64,000 bases of DNA, taken from Microbacterium sp. Root61. GTDB taxonomy: Bacteria; Actinomycetota; Actinomycetes; Actinomycetales; Microbacteriaceae. This document shows positions 1 through 8,622 of the stretch, piece by piece. A program made the position numbers and the translations under genes. The first letter of the stretch is position 1. Every line of letters begins with the position of its first letter. The DNA lies in the NCBI RefSeq assembly GCF_001427525.1, contig NZ_LMGU01000001.1:2079788-2143787 (forward strand), read 5' to 3'. Under the pieces are notes generated by a model. It did not search any database. It was not told where the DNA came from and saw nothing but the letters and a program-made list of their open reading frames with translations.

Positions 1-448
1 CGATGAGCTCCTGACCGCGACGACGACGCTGGTCGTACGCGACGATCGCGGGGAGCTTGGCGAAGAGCAGGTATGACTTGCCGAGGTCGGACTCACGGTC
101 GTTGTGGAACGCCGAGGGGTCGGAGGCGCCGAGCACCGACACCGCGGTGCGCACGACGTCCATCGGGTGCGCGTCCAGCGGGATCAGGTCGATCGTCTGC
201 TTGATGTTCTCGTCCAGAGCACGATGCGCGCGCTCGTAGGCTGTGAACTCGGCCAGCTGCGCGGCATCCGGAAGCTCGCCGTGCCACAGCAGGTAGGCGA
301 CGGCCTCGAAGGACTGCGTCGCCGCCAGCTCCTGCACCGGGTACCCGCGGTACAGCAGGCTGTTGGTGTCGGGGTTGACCTTGCTGACCGCCGTGTAGTC
401 CACGACGACTCCCGCAAGGCCCTTCTTGATCTCGATGGTGTCGGTCAT
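1..448 (-). CDS. prpC: 2-methylcitrate synthase, N-terminal part (cut by window edge)
   Basis: The first 149 residues of a citrate-synthase-family protein; the C-terminus lies beyond base 1. It would condense propionyl-CoA with oxaloacetate to 2-methylcitrate, the entry step of propionate catabolism. The visible part has the family's N-terminal pattern: GLAGVVVDYTAVSKVNP, then YRGYPVQELA and YLLWHGELP, with the Asn-His pair near residue 135. The ATG at 448 follows a GAGGGAG ribosome binding site. It is last in a same-strand run after prpD and prpB, with a 35-nt gap to prpB, and this context is what favours methylcitrate synthase over ordinary citrate synthase. The catalytic His and Asp residues are outside the window, so substrate choice cannot be checked here. 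Confidence 0.93.
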   Translation of the reverse strand, partial: MTDTIEIKKGLAGVVVDYTAVSKVNPDTNSLLYRGYPVQELAATQSFEAVAYLLWHGELPDAAQLAEFTAYERAHRALDENIKQTIDLIPLDAHPMDVVRTAVSVLGASDPSAFHNDRESDLGKSYLLFAKLPAIVAYDQRRRRGQELI

Positions 449-483
449 GATGTGCTCCCTCGTAAGGTTCCGGATGCCGCGCG

Positions 484-1383
484 TCAGCGCGCGATCTCGA
501 AGTTGAAGACGCTGGTGTCGAAGTGGTTGTAACCCTCGTAATCGATGAGCTCGTAGAGGTCGGCGCGGTGCTGCATCTCGCCCAGCTTCGAGGTCAGGTG
601 CCCCTCGTCGTTGAGCGTGTCCAGCGCGCGCCCGGCGGCGCCCATCGCGATGCGCAACAGCGAGACGGGCCAGATGACGATGTTCACGCCGACGTCGGCC
701 AGCTGCGCGCTGGAGAACAGCTCGCTCTTGCCGAACTCGGTCATGTTGGCCAGGATCGGCACGTCCACGGCGGCGCGGACGGCCGCGAACTCCTCGAGCG
801 AGCGCATCGCCTCGGGGAAGATCGCGTCGGCACCGGCATCAACCAGCGCCTTGGCCCGGTCGATCGCCGCGTCGAGCCCCTCGACGGCGGCGATGTCGGT
901 GCGCGCCATGATGAGGAAGTTCGGGTCGCGGCGCGCGTCGACGGCGGCACGGATGCGCTTGAGCGCTGTGCCCTCGTCGACGACGGCCTTGCCGTCGAGG
1001 TGGCCGCACCGCTTCGGGTTGATCTGGTCCTCGATGTGCATGCCGGCCAGGCCCGCATCCTCGAGCGTCTGGATCGTGCGAGCCACGTTCATCGGCTCGC
1101 CGAAACCGGTATCGGCGTCGATGATCGCCGGCAGCTCGGTCATCCGGGCGATCTGCTGACCGCGGCCCGCCACTTCGGTGAGGGTGGTGAGGCCGATGTC
1201 GGGCAGACCGAGATCGGCGCTGAGTACCGCTCCCGAGATGTAGACGCCGTCGAACTGCTTCTGCTCGATCAGCCGCGCGCTCAGCGGGTTGAACGCGCCG
1301 GGGAAGCGCAGCAGCTCGCCGGTGGCGAGGCGCTCCCGCAGGATCCGCCGCTTCTCCTCGGCCGTCGTCAGCGAGTACAGCAT
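484..1383 (-). CDS. prpB: Methylisocitrate lyase
   Basis: A 299-residue enzyme of the isocitrate lyase/PEP mutase superfamily that cleaves 2-methylisocitrate to pyruvate and succinate. The lyase signature KRCGH is at residues 124-128 with catalytic Cys126, and the metal-binding IIDADTGFGEP segment is at about 87-97. Length matches the family (about 290-300). The ATG at 1383 shares a base with the prpD stop (TGATG), which implies translational coupling; a longer frame runs upstream through prpD but the extension is antisense-like and not conserved. The gene lies between prpD and prpC in the expected propionate operon. A second, more distant superfamily member is at 42.8 kb and lacks the KRCGH signature. 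Confidence 0.96.
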   Translation of the reverse strand: MLYSLTTAEEKRRILRERLATGELLRFPGAFNPLSARLIEQKQFDGVYISGAVLSADLGLPDIGLTTLTEVAGRGQQIARMTELPAIIDADTGFGEPMNVARTIQTLEDAGLAGMHIEDQINPKRCGHLDGKAVVDEGTALKRIRAAVDARRDPNFLIMARTDIAAVEGLDAAIDRAKALVDAGADAIFPEAMRSLEEFAAVRAAVDVPILANMTEFGKSELFSSAQLADVGVNIVIWPVSLLRIAMGAAGRALDTLNDEGHLTSKLGEMQHRADLYELIDYEGYNHFDTSVFNFEIAR

Positions 1384-2909
1384 CAGAACAGACCCTTGGG
1401 GGCGGGCGCCAGGGCCAGGACGCCGTGCTTGGCGACGATCGTGAGCTGCGACACCTCGTCGGCGGTCAGCTCGGGGAGGCGCTGGACCAGCTCGAGGAAG
1501 CGCTCGATCTCGTCCTGCTCGAGCACGGGCTCGGCCAGCAGGCGGAACTTGCGGATGTAGTCCTCGCGGGCGAACGGCCGGGCGCCGAGCGGGTGCGCGT
1601 CGGCGACGGCGATCTCGTCGACGAGCTCGGTGCCGTCGGTGAAGCGGATGACCACTCGACCACCGAAGGCCTTCTCGTTCGGGTCCTCCGAGTGGTAGCG
1701 GCGCGTCCACTCGGCGTCCTCGGCGGTGGTGACCTTCTGCCACAGCTCGACCGTGTCGGCGCGGCCGGCACGCTCGGGAGCGTACGAGTCGACGTGGTGC
1801 CATGCGCCATCCTGCAGCGCGACGGTGAAGATGTACGGGATCGAGTGGTCGAGCGTCTCGCGGGATGCCGTGGGGTCGTACTTCTGCGGGTCGCCCGCAC
1901 CGGAGCCGATCACGTAGTGGGTGTGGTGCGAGGTGTGCAGCACGATCGACTCGATGTTGGCGGGGTCAGCCGCGTCGGGACGCTCGCCGTGGAGCTTGCG
2001 GGCCAGGTCGATCCAGGCCTGCGCCTGGTACTCGGCCGAGTGCTCCTTCGTGTACGAGTCCAGGATGGCGCGCTTGGCCTCGCCGGCGGCCGGCAGCGGA
2101 ACGTCGTAGGAGGCGTGCGGGCCGTCCAGCATCCAGGCGATGACGCCGTCTTCGCCTTCGTAGATCGGGGACGGGCTGGTCTCGCCGCGCATGGCGCGGT
2201 CGACTGCTTCGACGGCCATTTTGCCGGCGAAGGCCGGGGCGTGCGCCTTCCACGTGGAGATCTCGCCCTTGCGCGACTGGCGCGTGGCGGTCGTGGTGTG
2301 CAGCGCCTGGCCGACGGCCTGGTAGATCGTCTCGACGGGGAGGCCGAGGAGGGTGCCGATGCCGGCCGCGGCCGAGGGGCCGAGGTGGGCGACGTGGTCG
2401 ATCTTGTGCTTGTGCAGGCTGATCGCCTTGACCAGGTCGACCTGGATCTCGTAGCCGGTCGCGAGACCGCGCACGAGCGCCTGGCCGTCGCTGCCGACGT
2501 GCTGGGCGACGGCGAGGATCGGCGGGATGTTGTCGCCCGGGTGCGAGTACTCCGCGGCCAGGAACGTGTCGTGGTAGTCCAGCTCGCGGACGGCGACGCC
2601 GTTGGCCCAGGCGGCCCACTCGGGGCTGGTGCGGCGCTCGATCGCGCAGCCGAAGATCGTGGCGCCCTTTCCGCTGACCGAGACGGCGTGGTCGAGTGCC
2701 TGCTGGCGTGCCGCGCTGACGGGTGCACGGGTGAGGGATGCCGCGGCCACCGACGCGTTGTCGATGATGCGGTTGATGATCATGTCGACGACGTCCTGCT
2801 CGACCTCGACGGAATCGGCGGCGACCTCGGCGATCTTCCACGCGAGCTGGTCCTCGCGGGCAAGCGGCTCGTCACTCTTGTAGACGCGGACATGGTGGCT
2901 GACGGTCAT
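1383..2909 (-). CDS. prpD: 2-methylcitrate dehydratase (MmgE/PrpD family)
   Basis: A 508-residue MmgE/PrpD protein that dehydrates 2-methylcitrate to 2-methylaconitate. Family hallmarks include the opening segment [18 protein letters not shown], the [12 protein letters not shown] motif, [14 protein letters not shown], and the C-terminal [20 protein letters not shown]. Length agrees with bacterial PrpD (480-510). It starts 8 nt downstream of the GntR gene and overlaps prpB by one base, so regulator, prpD, prpB and prpC should be one transcript. No aconitase-type acnD or prpF is nearby, which fits the PrpD (not AcnD/PrpF) version of the pathway; the hydratase step would need a housekeeping aconitase. 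Confidence 0.96.
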   Translation of the reverse strand: MTVSHHVRVYKSDEPLAREDQLAWKIAEVAADSVEVEQDVVDMIINRIIDNASVAAASLTRAPVSAARQQALDHAVSVSGKGATIFGCAIERRTSPEWAAWANGVAVRELDYHDTFLAAEYSHPGDNIPPILAVAQHVGSDGQALVRGLATGYEIQVDLVKAISLHKHKIDHVAHLGPSAAAGIGTLLGLPVETIYQAVGQALHTTTATRQSRKGEISTWKAHAPAFAGKMAVEAVDRAMRGETSPSPIYEGEDGVIAWMLDGPHASYDVPLPAAGEAKRAILDSYTKEHSAEYQAQAWIDLARKLHGERPDAADPANIESIVLHTSHHTHYVIGSGAGDPQKYDPTASRETLDHSIPYIFTVALQDGAWHHVDSYAPERAGRADTVELWQKVTTAEDAEWTRRYHSEDPNEKAFGGRVVIRFTDGTELVDEIAVADAHPLGARPFAREDYIRKFRLLAEPVLEQDEIERFLELVQRLPELTADEVSQLTIVAKHGVLALAPAPKGLF

Positions 2910-2917
2910 TGCTGCTC

Positions 2918-3568
2918 CTAGTGAATGCGCGCGTCCTCCACGGACGCGAGGATGCTGGCGAGCGCGTTGTGCAAGTGCACGTGCGTCGCATGGGCGGCCA
3001 GGTCGGCATCACCGGCACCGATGGCGGTGGCGATGAGCCGGTGCTCGGCGACGGATGTCGCGAGCCGGTCGGGATTGTCGCGAGAGAGCCGCCGCACCCG
3101 GACGAGGTGCGTGCGGATCGTGCGGAGGGCGGAACCCAGGTAGTCGTTGTCGACGGCGGCGTCCAGGACGCCGTCGAAGCGTGCGATCAGCTCGTAGTAG
3201 GCGTCCAGCGCACCGGGGGCGGACTCGAGGTCGCGACCTGCGGCGTCGAACTCGGCGGCCAGGTCGATGAACAGGCGGCGGTCGCCACGGACGGCGGCGA
3301 TCCGCGCGGCGGTCTCCTCGAGCGCCCGACGCACTTCGAACAGGGCGCGGATATCGTCCGGTTCCACATCGGTCACGGCCAGCACCCGCGGCGACTGCTG
3401 CGTCACCAGACCATCGGCGACCAGGCGTGCGAGCGCCTCGCGCAGCGGCGTGCGGCTGACACCGAGGCGTGCGGCCTGCTCCACCTCACCGAGCACGGTG
3501 CCGGGGCCGAGGGTGCCGCGCTGGATCTCGTCGAGGAGCGTGGCGTACGCACGATCACTTGCCCGCAT
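2918..3568 (-). CDS. GntR/FCD-family regulator of the propionate operon
   Basis: A 216-residue regulator. The N-terminal winged helix spans about residues 5-70 and contains [20 protein letters not shown], the classic GntR recognition helix. The all-helical FCD effector domain spans about 80-210, with an [11 protein letters not shown] helix and a His near [13 protein letters not shown] that usually belongs to a metal or acid binding site. The ATG at 3568 follows GAGGAGG; an upstream in-frame start at 3673 has no such site. First gene of the prp operon, so it very likely controls itself and prpDBC. FCD regulators usually sense small organic acids, so 2-methylcitrate or propionyl-CoA products are plausible ligands; that part is inference. 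Confidence 0.9.
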   Translation of the reverse strand: MRASDRAYATLLDEIQRGTLGPGTVLGEVEQAARLGVSRTPLREALARLVADGLVTQQSPRVLAVTDVEPDDIRALFEVRRALEETAARIAAVRGDRRLFIDLAAEFDAAGRDLESAPGALDAYYELIARFDGVLDAAVDNDYLGSALRTIRTHLVRVRRLSRDNPDRLATSVAEHRLIATAIGAGDADLAAHATHVHLHNALASILASVEDARIH

Positions 3569-3597
3569 CCCGCACCTCCTCGCTTTTGGTCGTCCTA

Positions 3598-3661
3598 GTG
3601 TATCCATAAACGGCCTTGCGCGCCTCGATGCGGCCTTCCCGGCGGGCGAACGTATACATAA
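3598..3661 (-). promoter_or_regulatory. prp operon promoter with two GTAT-N-CATAA repeats (candidate GntR operators)
   Basis: Two near-identical words, GTATCCATAA at 3600-3609 and GTATACATAA at 3652-3661, lie 52 bp apart upstream of the GntR gene. Read on the minus strand, TACACT at 3598-3603 is a good -10 hexamer and the first repeat overlaps it; I see no convincing -35. The second copy contains the palindrome GTATAC. Such AT-rich islands stand out in this GC-rich region. Assignment to the GntR protein rests on position only. Confidence 0.5.
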
Positions 3662-3723
3662 CGACATCGGCACGCTGCTGCCGGACGGTCGAGAAGTGCC
3701 CGTTAGGATTTCGTTTCAGAGTA

Positions 3724-3752
3724 TTCACAAACTTGTGTAACGGGCGTAGCGT
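3724..3752 (+). promoter_or_regulatory. Promoter of the ABC exporter with an overlapping CACAA/TTGTG palindrome
   Basis: TTCACA (3724-3729), a 17-nt spacer and TAGCGT (3747-3752) form a good sigma-A promoter; TAGCGT ends 7 nt before the ATG at 3760, so the mRNA is probably leaderless. The palindrome CACAA-ac-TTGTG (3726-3737) covers the -35 box, an ideal place for a repressor. The nearest candidate repressor is the GbsR/MarR-like protein encoded at the end of the same operon. Confidence 0.6.
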
Positions 3753-3759
3753 CTGCGCC

Positions 3760-4695
3760 ATGACCACCGTCATCCACACCACCGGACTCACCAAGCACTA
3801 CGGGCGCACCCACGCTCTGGACGGGTTGGACCTCTCGGTCACCGCCGGCGAGGTGCACGGCTTCCTCGGCCCGAACGGGGCCGGAAAGTCCACCACCATC
3901 CGCATCCTGCTCGGGCTCGCCCGCGCCACGGGAGGCGCCGCGACCATCTGGGACGCCGATCCCTGGCGCGAGGCGGTGCCGCTGCACCGCCGCATCGCCT
4001 CGGTGCCGGGCGATGTGAACCTCTGGCCCAACCTCTCCGGTGGGGAGGCGATCGACTTCCTCGCCCGCCTCCGCGGCGCACACACGAAGGATGCCGCGTA
4101 CCGCGCCGAGAAGCAGCGCCTGATGGCCACGTTCCAATTCGACCCGCGCCAGAAGGGCCGCGCGTACTCGAAGGGGAATCGGCAGAAGGTCGCTCTCATC
4201 GCCGCGTTCGCGGTGCCGGCCGATCTCTACATCCTCGACGAACCGACCAGCGGACTGGACCCCCTCATGGAGGTGGTCTTCCGCGACGAGATCCAGCGTG
4301 TCCGAGTTCGCGGGGCGACGGTGCTGCTCTCCAGCCACATCCTCTCGGAGGTGGAGCTGCTGTGCGATCGGGTCTCGATCATCCGTGCCGGTCGGATCGT
4401 CGAGTCCGGCACCTTGGCCGAGCTGCGCCATCTCACCCGCACGGAGGTGTCGTTCGAGGCGACGGATGCCTCGGCTCTCACGGGCATCCCGGGCGCCCAT
4501 GACGGCGCCGTCGAGGACGGACGGGCCCGATTCACGGTGGACAGCGATGCCGTGGCATCCGCTCTCCCGGCCCTGGCCGCCCGCCAGGTGACCGGCCTGC
4601 GCATCGCACCACCCTCGCTCGAAGAGCTGTTCCTGCGGCACTACGGCGATGACCTCGTGGCCGCGGACGTCGCCGCCACCGAGGCACACCGATGA
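3760..4695 (+). CDS. ABC exporter ATP-binding protein
   Basis: A 311-residue ABC ATPase of the DrrA/CcmA-like exporter type. Walker A GPNGAGKST is at residues 37-45, the signature is the atypical YSKGNRQKV instead of LSGGQ, Walker B is LYILDEPTSGLDP, and the H-loop is LLSSHILSE. A roughly 90-residue C-terminal extension follows, as in DrrA-like exporters. The ATG at 3760 is preferred over an upstream in-frame start because a promoter lies between them. It overlaps the permease gene by 4 nt. The YSKGNRQKV form is common in actinobacterial drug and polyketide efflux ATPases; the exported compound cannot be read from sequence. Confidence 0.92.
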   Translation: MTTVIHTTGLTKHYGRTHALDGLDLSVTAGEVHGFLGPNGAGKSTTIRILLGLARATGGAATIWDADPWREAVPLHRRIASVPGDVNLWPNLSGGEAIDFLARLRGAHTKDAAYRAEKQRLMATFQFDPRQKGRAYSKGNRQKVALIAAFAVPADLYILDEPTSGLDPLMEVVFRDEIQRVRVRGATVLLSSHILSEVELLCDRVSIIRAGRIVESGTLAELRHLTRTEVSFEATDASALTGIPGAHDGAVEDGRARFTVDSDAVASALPALAARQVTGLRIAPPSLEELFLRHYGDDLVAADVAATEAHR

Positions 4696-6305
4696 TGAGC
4701 GCGCTGCTGCGCCAGCGGCTGCGGCGGGACTGGCTGCAGCTGCTGCTGTGGCTGCTCGGCACATACGCGCTGGCCGCGGCCGCCGTCGGCGGTGTCGCCC
4801 AGGCATACGGCACCGAGCCGGACCGGGTCAACGTCCTGGCCGCGGTGATGGCCAACCCGGTGATCATGCTGTTTCGCGGACTGCCGTCGGGCGCGGGGCC
4901 GGCGGCCTTCACCCTGTTCCTGATCTTCCCGTTCCTGGCGATGATGGCGGCGTTCATGAGCACGTTCCTCGCCGTGCGGCACACCCGTGCGGACGAGGAG
5001 CTGGGCCGCGCAGAACTGGTCGGCGCGACCCCCGCCGGACGCTTCACCCCGCTGTGGGCCACGATCATCCACGGCACGCTGGCGAACGTCGTCCTGGCAC
5101 TGCTGGTCACGGTCGGCTTCCTCTCGGGCGGGTTCCCCGGCTACGGCAGCCTCGTCGCGGGGCTCGCCGCCGGAGCCGTCGGACTGTGCTTCCTCGGTGT
5201 CGGGTTGGTCGCCGGGCAGCTCATGCGCACCTCGCGCGGCGCGAACTCGGTGGCGGTGTGGGTGCTGCTGATCGCCTTCCTTCTGAGCGGCATCGGCAAC
5301 GCCGCCGGCACACCGAGCGCGGACCTGCAGAGCATCCAGAGCTCGTGGCTGACGTGGCTGTCGCCGTTCGGGTGGGGCGAAAACACCCGTCCGTTCGCCG
5401 CCGACAACCTGTGGCCGGCGGCCCTCGCCGTCGGCATCGCGCTCGTGCTGACCGCCATCGCCGTCTCGCTGCACGCATCGCGCGACCTCGGCGAGAGCCT
5501 CATCGCCGAGCGCCTCGGCCGACGCGACGCCGGTCCGCTGCTGTCCAGCCCCATGGGTCTGGTGTGGCGGCTGACATGGGGCTCGGTCCTCGGATGGAGC
5601 GTCGGCGGGCTCCTCACCGGGCTGCTGGCGACGAGCCTGGCGGCGGTGATCGACTCGATCGGCACCGAGATCCCCGCGGTGCAGACGATCTTCGAGGCCC
5701 TGTCCCGAGGCGGCAGCCTGCAGCAGGGCATGGTCGTCATCTTCTTCCTGATAGTGGGACTGCTGGCCGCGAGCGCCGCCGTCCAGACCCTCTGCCGAGC
5801 ACGACAGGAAGAGGCGCACGGCACCGCCGAGCTGGTGCTCTCCGCGCCGGTCGACCGCGTGCGCTGGCTGGCCGACTACATCGTGGTCGCCTTCGCCGCC
5901 ATCCTGCTCGTGGCTGCAAGCGGCGTGCTCGGTGCCGTGCTTGGCGTGGCCACGAGCGGCGGCGAGTGGTCGCTCGCGCAGGACGCGCTGGTCAGCGGCG
6001 CGGGGCAGGTGGCCGCGGCATCCGTGTTCCTGGCGCTCACCGCCCTCGTCTTCGTGATCGCACCGCGCTGGACCATCCCGGTCGGCTGGACGCTGGTCAT
6101 GCTGGGTGTGCTGCTCGGCCTGTTCGGATCGCTGTTCGGATTCCCGGAGTGGATCGTGAACCTGTCACCGCTGACGCAGGCGCCGCTCGTGGTGCAGGAC
6201 GGCGTCGACCTCAAGGGGCTGTGGTGGCTGATCATGGCGAGCGTCATCGGAGCGGCCGCCGCGCTCCTGCTGATGCGCCGGCGCGAGCTGGCCACCGACG
6301 GCTAG
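4692..6305 (+). CDS. ABC-2 type exporter permease, large (polyketide-exporter type)
   Basis: A 537-residue integral membrane protein with about 12 predicted hydrophobic segments in two halves: about residues 18-250, then 295-530, separated by a charged stretch with ASRDLGESLIAERLGRRD. This two-fold layout fits the large ABC permeases annotated as exporters of polyketide antibiotics. Each half carries a similar DE-rich loop, DEELGRAELVGATPAGR and QEEAHGTAELVLSAPV, which are internal repeats of one another. It starts ATGATG, overlapping the ATPase stop. Together with the ATPase it should form a full drug or metabolite exporter. Specificity unknown. Confidence 0.88.
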   Translation: MMSALLRQRLRRDWLQLLLWLLGTYALAAAAVGGVAQAYGTEPDRVNVLAAVMANPVIMLFRGLPSGAGPAAFTLFLIFPFLAMMAAFMSTFLAVRHTRADEELGRAELVGATPAGRFTPLWATIIHGTLANVVLALLVTVGFLSGGFPGYGSLVAGLAAGAVGLCFLGVGLVAGQLMRTSRGANSVAVWVLLIAFLLSGIGNAAGTPSADLQSIQSSWLTWLSPFGWGENTRPFAADNLWPAALAVGIALVLTAIAVSLHASRDLGESLIAERLGRRDAGPLLSSPMGLVWRLTWGSVLGWSVGGLLTGLLATSLAAVIDSIGTEIPAVQTIFEALSRGGSLQQGMVVIFFLIVGLLAASAAVQTLCRARQEEAHGTAELVLSAPVDRVRWLADYIVVAFAAILLVAASGVLGAVLGVATSGGEWSLAQDALVSGAGQVAAASVFLALTALVFVIAPRWTIPVGWTLVMLGVLLGLFGSLFGFPEWIVNLSPLTQAPLVVQDGVDLKGLWWLIMASVIGAAAALLLMRRRELATDG

Positions 6306-6323
6306 CGTGGATCGGGGGGAGAG

Positions 6324-6788
6324 ATGACACAGCACCGAGGCGTGGAGCCGGCCGAGCAGGCGGCGGCGATGATGACGGCAGCGGGGATGCCGCGGATGCC
6401 GGCGCGCGTGCTCATGGCGCTGATCGCCGCCCCGGCGGGCGGGTACACCGCGAGCGAGCTCGCCGACCGGCTGGGGGTGAGCGCGGCCGCCGTGTCGGGT
6501 GCGGTCCGCTACCTCCAGACGCTGCACTTCATCCAGCGTCGATCGCAGCACGGCCACCGACGCGACCGGTACGAGCTCGTCCACGACACGTTCTACGGCT
6601 CGGTCGCGAGCAATGCCCCGGTCTACGACCGCATGGCCGACTACATCGACCGCATCCAGGATGAGCAGACGGATGACCCGGATGCCGCAGCCCGCGCGGC
6701 GGACATGGCCGCGTTCTTCCGGTTCATGGCCGAGCGCATGCCGCGCCTCGTCGAAGAGTGGGAGCAGTCGCGGCGCTCAGGCGGGTGA
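6324..6788 (+). CDS. GbsR/MarR-like winged-helix regulator
   Basis: A 154-residue protein with a winged helix at about residues 28-80, including TASELADRLGVSAAAVSGAVRY, followed by RRSQHGHRRDRYEL as the wing and a helical C-terminal half typical of the GbsR/MarR subgroup. It starts 18 nt after the permease stop with a G-rich site just upstream, so it is the third gene of the exporter operon and probably represses it through the CACAA/TTGTG palindrome at the operon promoter. Its last 12 bases overlap the end of the convergent Nudix gene. A second GbsR-like protein occurs at 39.9 kb. Confidence 0.82.
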   Translation: MTQHRGVEPAEQAAAMMTAAGMPRMPARVLMALIAAPAGGYTASELADRLGVSAAAVSGAVRYLQTLHFIQRRSQHGHRRDRYELVHDTFYGSVASNAPVYDRMADYIDRIQDEQTDDPDAAARAADMAAFFRFMAERMPRLVEEWEQSRRSGG

Positions 6789-7244
6789 CAGACGCTCGAT
6801 CAGCGCCTCGAGAGCCGGGCGCTGCCCCTTCACGAGTCGCTCCCGCGCCTCCGGCAGCGATACCCATTCGGCGCGATCCACCTCGGGGAACGACTGCATC
6901 CGCCCCGATCGCGGCGGCCATTCGAGCTCGAACTCGCCGAACGTGAATCCGGATGCCTCGAATCCGGCGCCGTCGGCGACGAAGACGATCACCTTCTTGC
7001 CCGACGCGTAGGCGAAGGTGCCGAGCTCCTCCGCCGCGTCCGGAGCCGGCACGCCCAGCTCCTCGACGAACTCCCGGCGCGCGGCATCCCACGCCGTCTC
7101 CTCCGCCGGGTCGAACTCGCCCTTGGGGATCGACCAGGCACCGAGGTCCTTGCCCGCCCAGTACGGCCCGCCCATGTGCGCGATGAGCACCTGAGGCTCG
7201 GGGCGGCGGGAATACAGCAGGATGCCGGCGCTCCAGCGGGGCAT
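6777..7244 (-). CDS. Nudix hydrolase
   Basis: A 155-residue protein with a complete Nudix box at residues 42-65: G, five residues, E, seven residues, REFVEELGV. The motif is intact, so pyrophosphohydrolase activity is expected. The sequence before it, LGAWSIPKGEFDP, resembles the NUDIX group acting on diadenosine polyphosphates or NTP-like substrates. The ATG at 7244 is chosen; GTG at 7253 is possible. Convergent with the upstream regulator, overlapping it by 12 nt, and divergent from the chloride-channel gene about 100 bp away. Substrate not assignable. Confidence 0.87.
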   Translation of the reverse strand: MPRWSAGILLYSRRPEPQVLIAHMGGPYWAGKDLGAWSIPKGEFDPAEETAWDAARREFVEELGVPAPDAAEELGTFAYASGKKVIVFVADGAGFEASGFTFGEFELEWPPRSGRMQSFPEVDRAEWVSLPEARERLVKGQRPALEALIERLSPA

Positions 7245-7341
7245 CAGGACCACACTCGCAGACGAGGCATCCGCTCATTATCCTCGGCGCTTCTCACGTC
7301 CGCCCGTTCCGGTGGTGGTCGCGGGCCGACATGATGAAGGG

Positions 7342-8622
7342 GTGAGTACCGCACCGCCCCCACTGAACACGTCTCGCCTGCTTCAGATGACGATCCCCGC
7401 ACTCCTCATCGGCGTGCTCTCCGCCGTCATGCTGTGGGGGCTGGATGAGATCGCGGGTCTCCTGGAGGGCGTGCTGTGGCAGTGGCTGCCCACCACGCTC
7501 GGCGTCGACCCCGAGGCACGCTGGTGGATCATCGTGATCCTCACCGCCACCGGTGTCGCCGTCGGACTCGTGCTGTGGCTGATGCCCGGTCACGGCGGCG
7601 CGGACTCCGCGACCACCGAACTGATCGCTCCCCCACAGGCGCTCTCGGCGCTGCCGAGTCTGGCGCTCGTGGTGGTCCTCTCGCTCGCCGGCGGTGTGAG
7701 CCTCGGCCCGGAGAACCCCATCATCGCCATCAACACGGCACTGTCGGTCGCGCTCGTGGCCAGGTTGTGGCGCGGCGTCCCGACGCAGAGCGTGCTGCTG
7801 CTGGCCGCGTCCGGCACGATCGGCGCGCTCTTCGGCACCCCGGTCGCCGCCGCCCTGGTGTTCACCGGTGTGGTGGCCGCCGTGCGGACCAACGAGTCGC
7901 TGTGGGACAAGCTCTTCCTTCCGCTCGTGTCGGCGGCGGCAGGGTCGGTCATGATCGGATTCCTCGGCGGCGGGTTCAACGTCGTCAGCGGGCTGGCGCC
8001 CTACGCCAGCGAAGCCCAGCCCCTCGACATCGCGCTCGGCGCGGTCATCGCCTGCGCGGCCGCGGCGTTCGCCCTGCTCGCCGTGTGGGTGTTCCCCGTG
8101 GTGCACCGCGGCTTCCGGCTGCTGCGCAACCCCCTGCTCTACGCCGGAATCGGCGGCCTCATCCTGGGTCTGCTGGGGTTCATCGGCGGCCCGATCACCC
8201 TGTTCAAGGGGCTCGATCAGAGCGCCGAGCTGATCACCAACGCCGACGACTACTCCGCGGGTCAGCTCGCGATCATCGTGCTGGTGAAGATCACGGCGCT
8301 GGTGATCGCCGCGGCCGCCGGCTTCCGCGGCGGCCGCGTCTTCCCCGCCGTCTTCATCGGCGTCGCGTTCGGGATGCTGGGGCACGCGCTCATCCCCGCG
8401 ATCCCGCTCAGCCTGGCCATCGCGTGCGGCGTGCTGGGCATCACCCTCACCGTCGCGCGCGACGGGTGGATCGCCCTCTTCATCGCCGTCGCGATCGTCG
8501 GCGACATCACGGTGCTGGGGCCGCTGTGCCTGATCATCCTGCCGGCGTGGCTCATCGTTCGCACCGCACCGGAGATGGTGATCAAGCCCGAGCCGGGGCT
8601 ACTGGATCCGACTCGGGGGTGA
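7342..8622 (+). CDS. ClC/voltage-gated chloride channel family membrane protein
   Basis: A 426-residue multi-span membrane protein related to the ClC family, closest in layout to YfeO-type ion channel proteins. Visible ClC-like features are GVSLGPENPII (replacing the GKEGP segment), the SGTIGALFGTPVAA helix and GFRGGRVFPAVFIG (GxFxP-like). About ten hydrophobic segments are present. The GTG at 7342 is chosen because CATGAT ends exactly 6 nt before it, the leaderless spacing seen at several other genes here; the frame stays open further upstream. The usual proton-path glutamates of ClC antiporters are not recognisable, so channel or transporter is undecided. The 3' end overlaps the aldo/keto reductase gene by 24 nt. 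Confidence 0.8.
   Translation: MSTAPPPLNTSRLLQMTIPALLIGVLSAVMLWGLDEIAGLLEGVLWQWLPTTLGVDPEARWWIIVILTATGVAVGLVLWLMPGHGGADSATTELIAPPQALSALPSLALVVVLSLAGGVSLGPENPIIAINTALSVALVARLWRGVPTQSVLLLAASGTIGALFGTPVAAALVFTGVVAAVRTNESLWDKLFLPLVSAAAGSVMIGFLGGGFNVVSGLAPYASEAQPLDIALGAVIACAAAAFALLAVWVFPVVHRGFRLLRNPLLYAGIGGLILGLLGFIGGPITLFKGLDQSAELITNADDYSAGQLAIIVLVKITALVIAAAAGFRGGRVFPAVFIGVAFGMLGHALIPAIPLSLAIACGVLGITLTVARDGWIALFIAVAIVGDITVLGPLCLIILPAWLIVRTAPEMVIKPEPGLLDPTRG

Noticed and set aside
484..1803. Long N-terminal extension of methylisocitrate lyase
   Set aside because: The extra 140 residues lie inside prpD in another frame and have shadow-like composition; ATG 1383 fits the known family length.
4649..6664. 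671-residue frame overlapping the ABC permease
   Set aside because: Arg-rich and without membrane segments; the overlapped frame encodes a clear permease.
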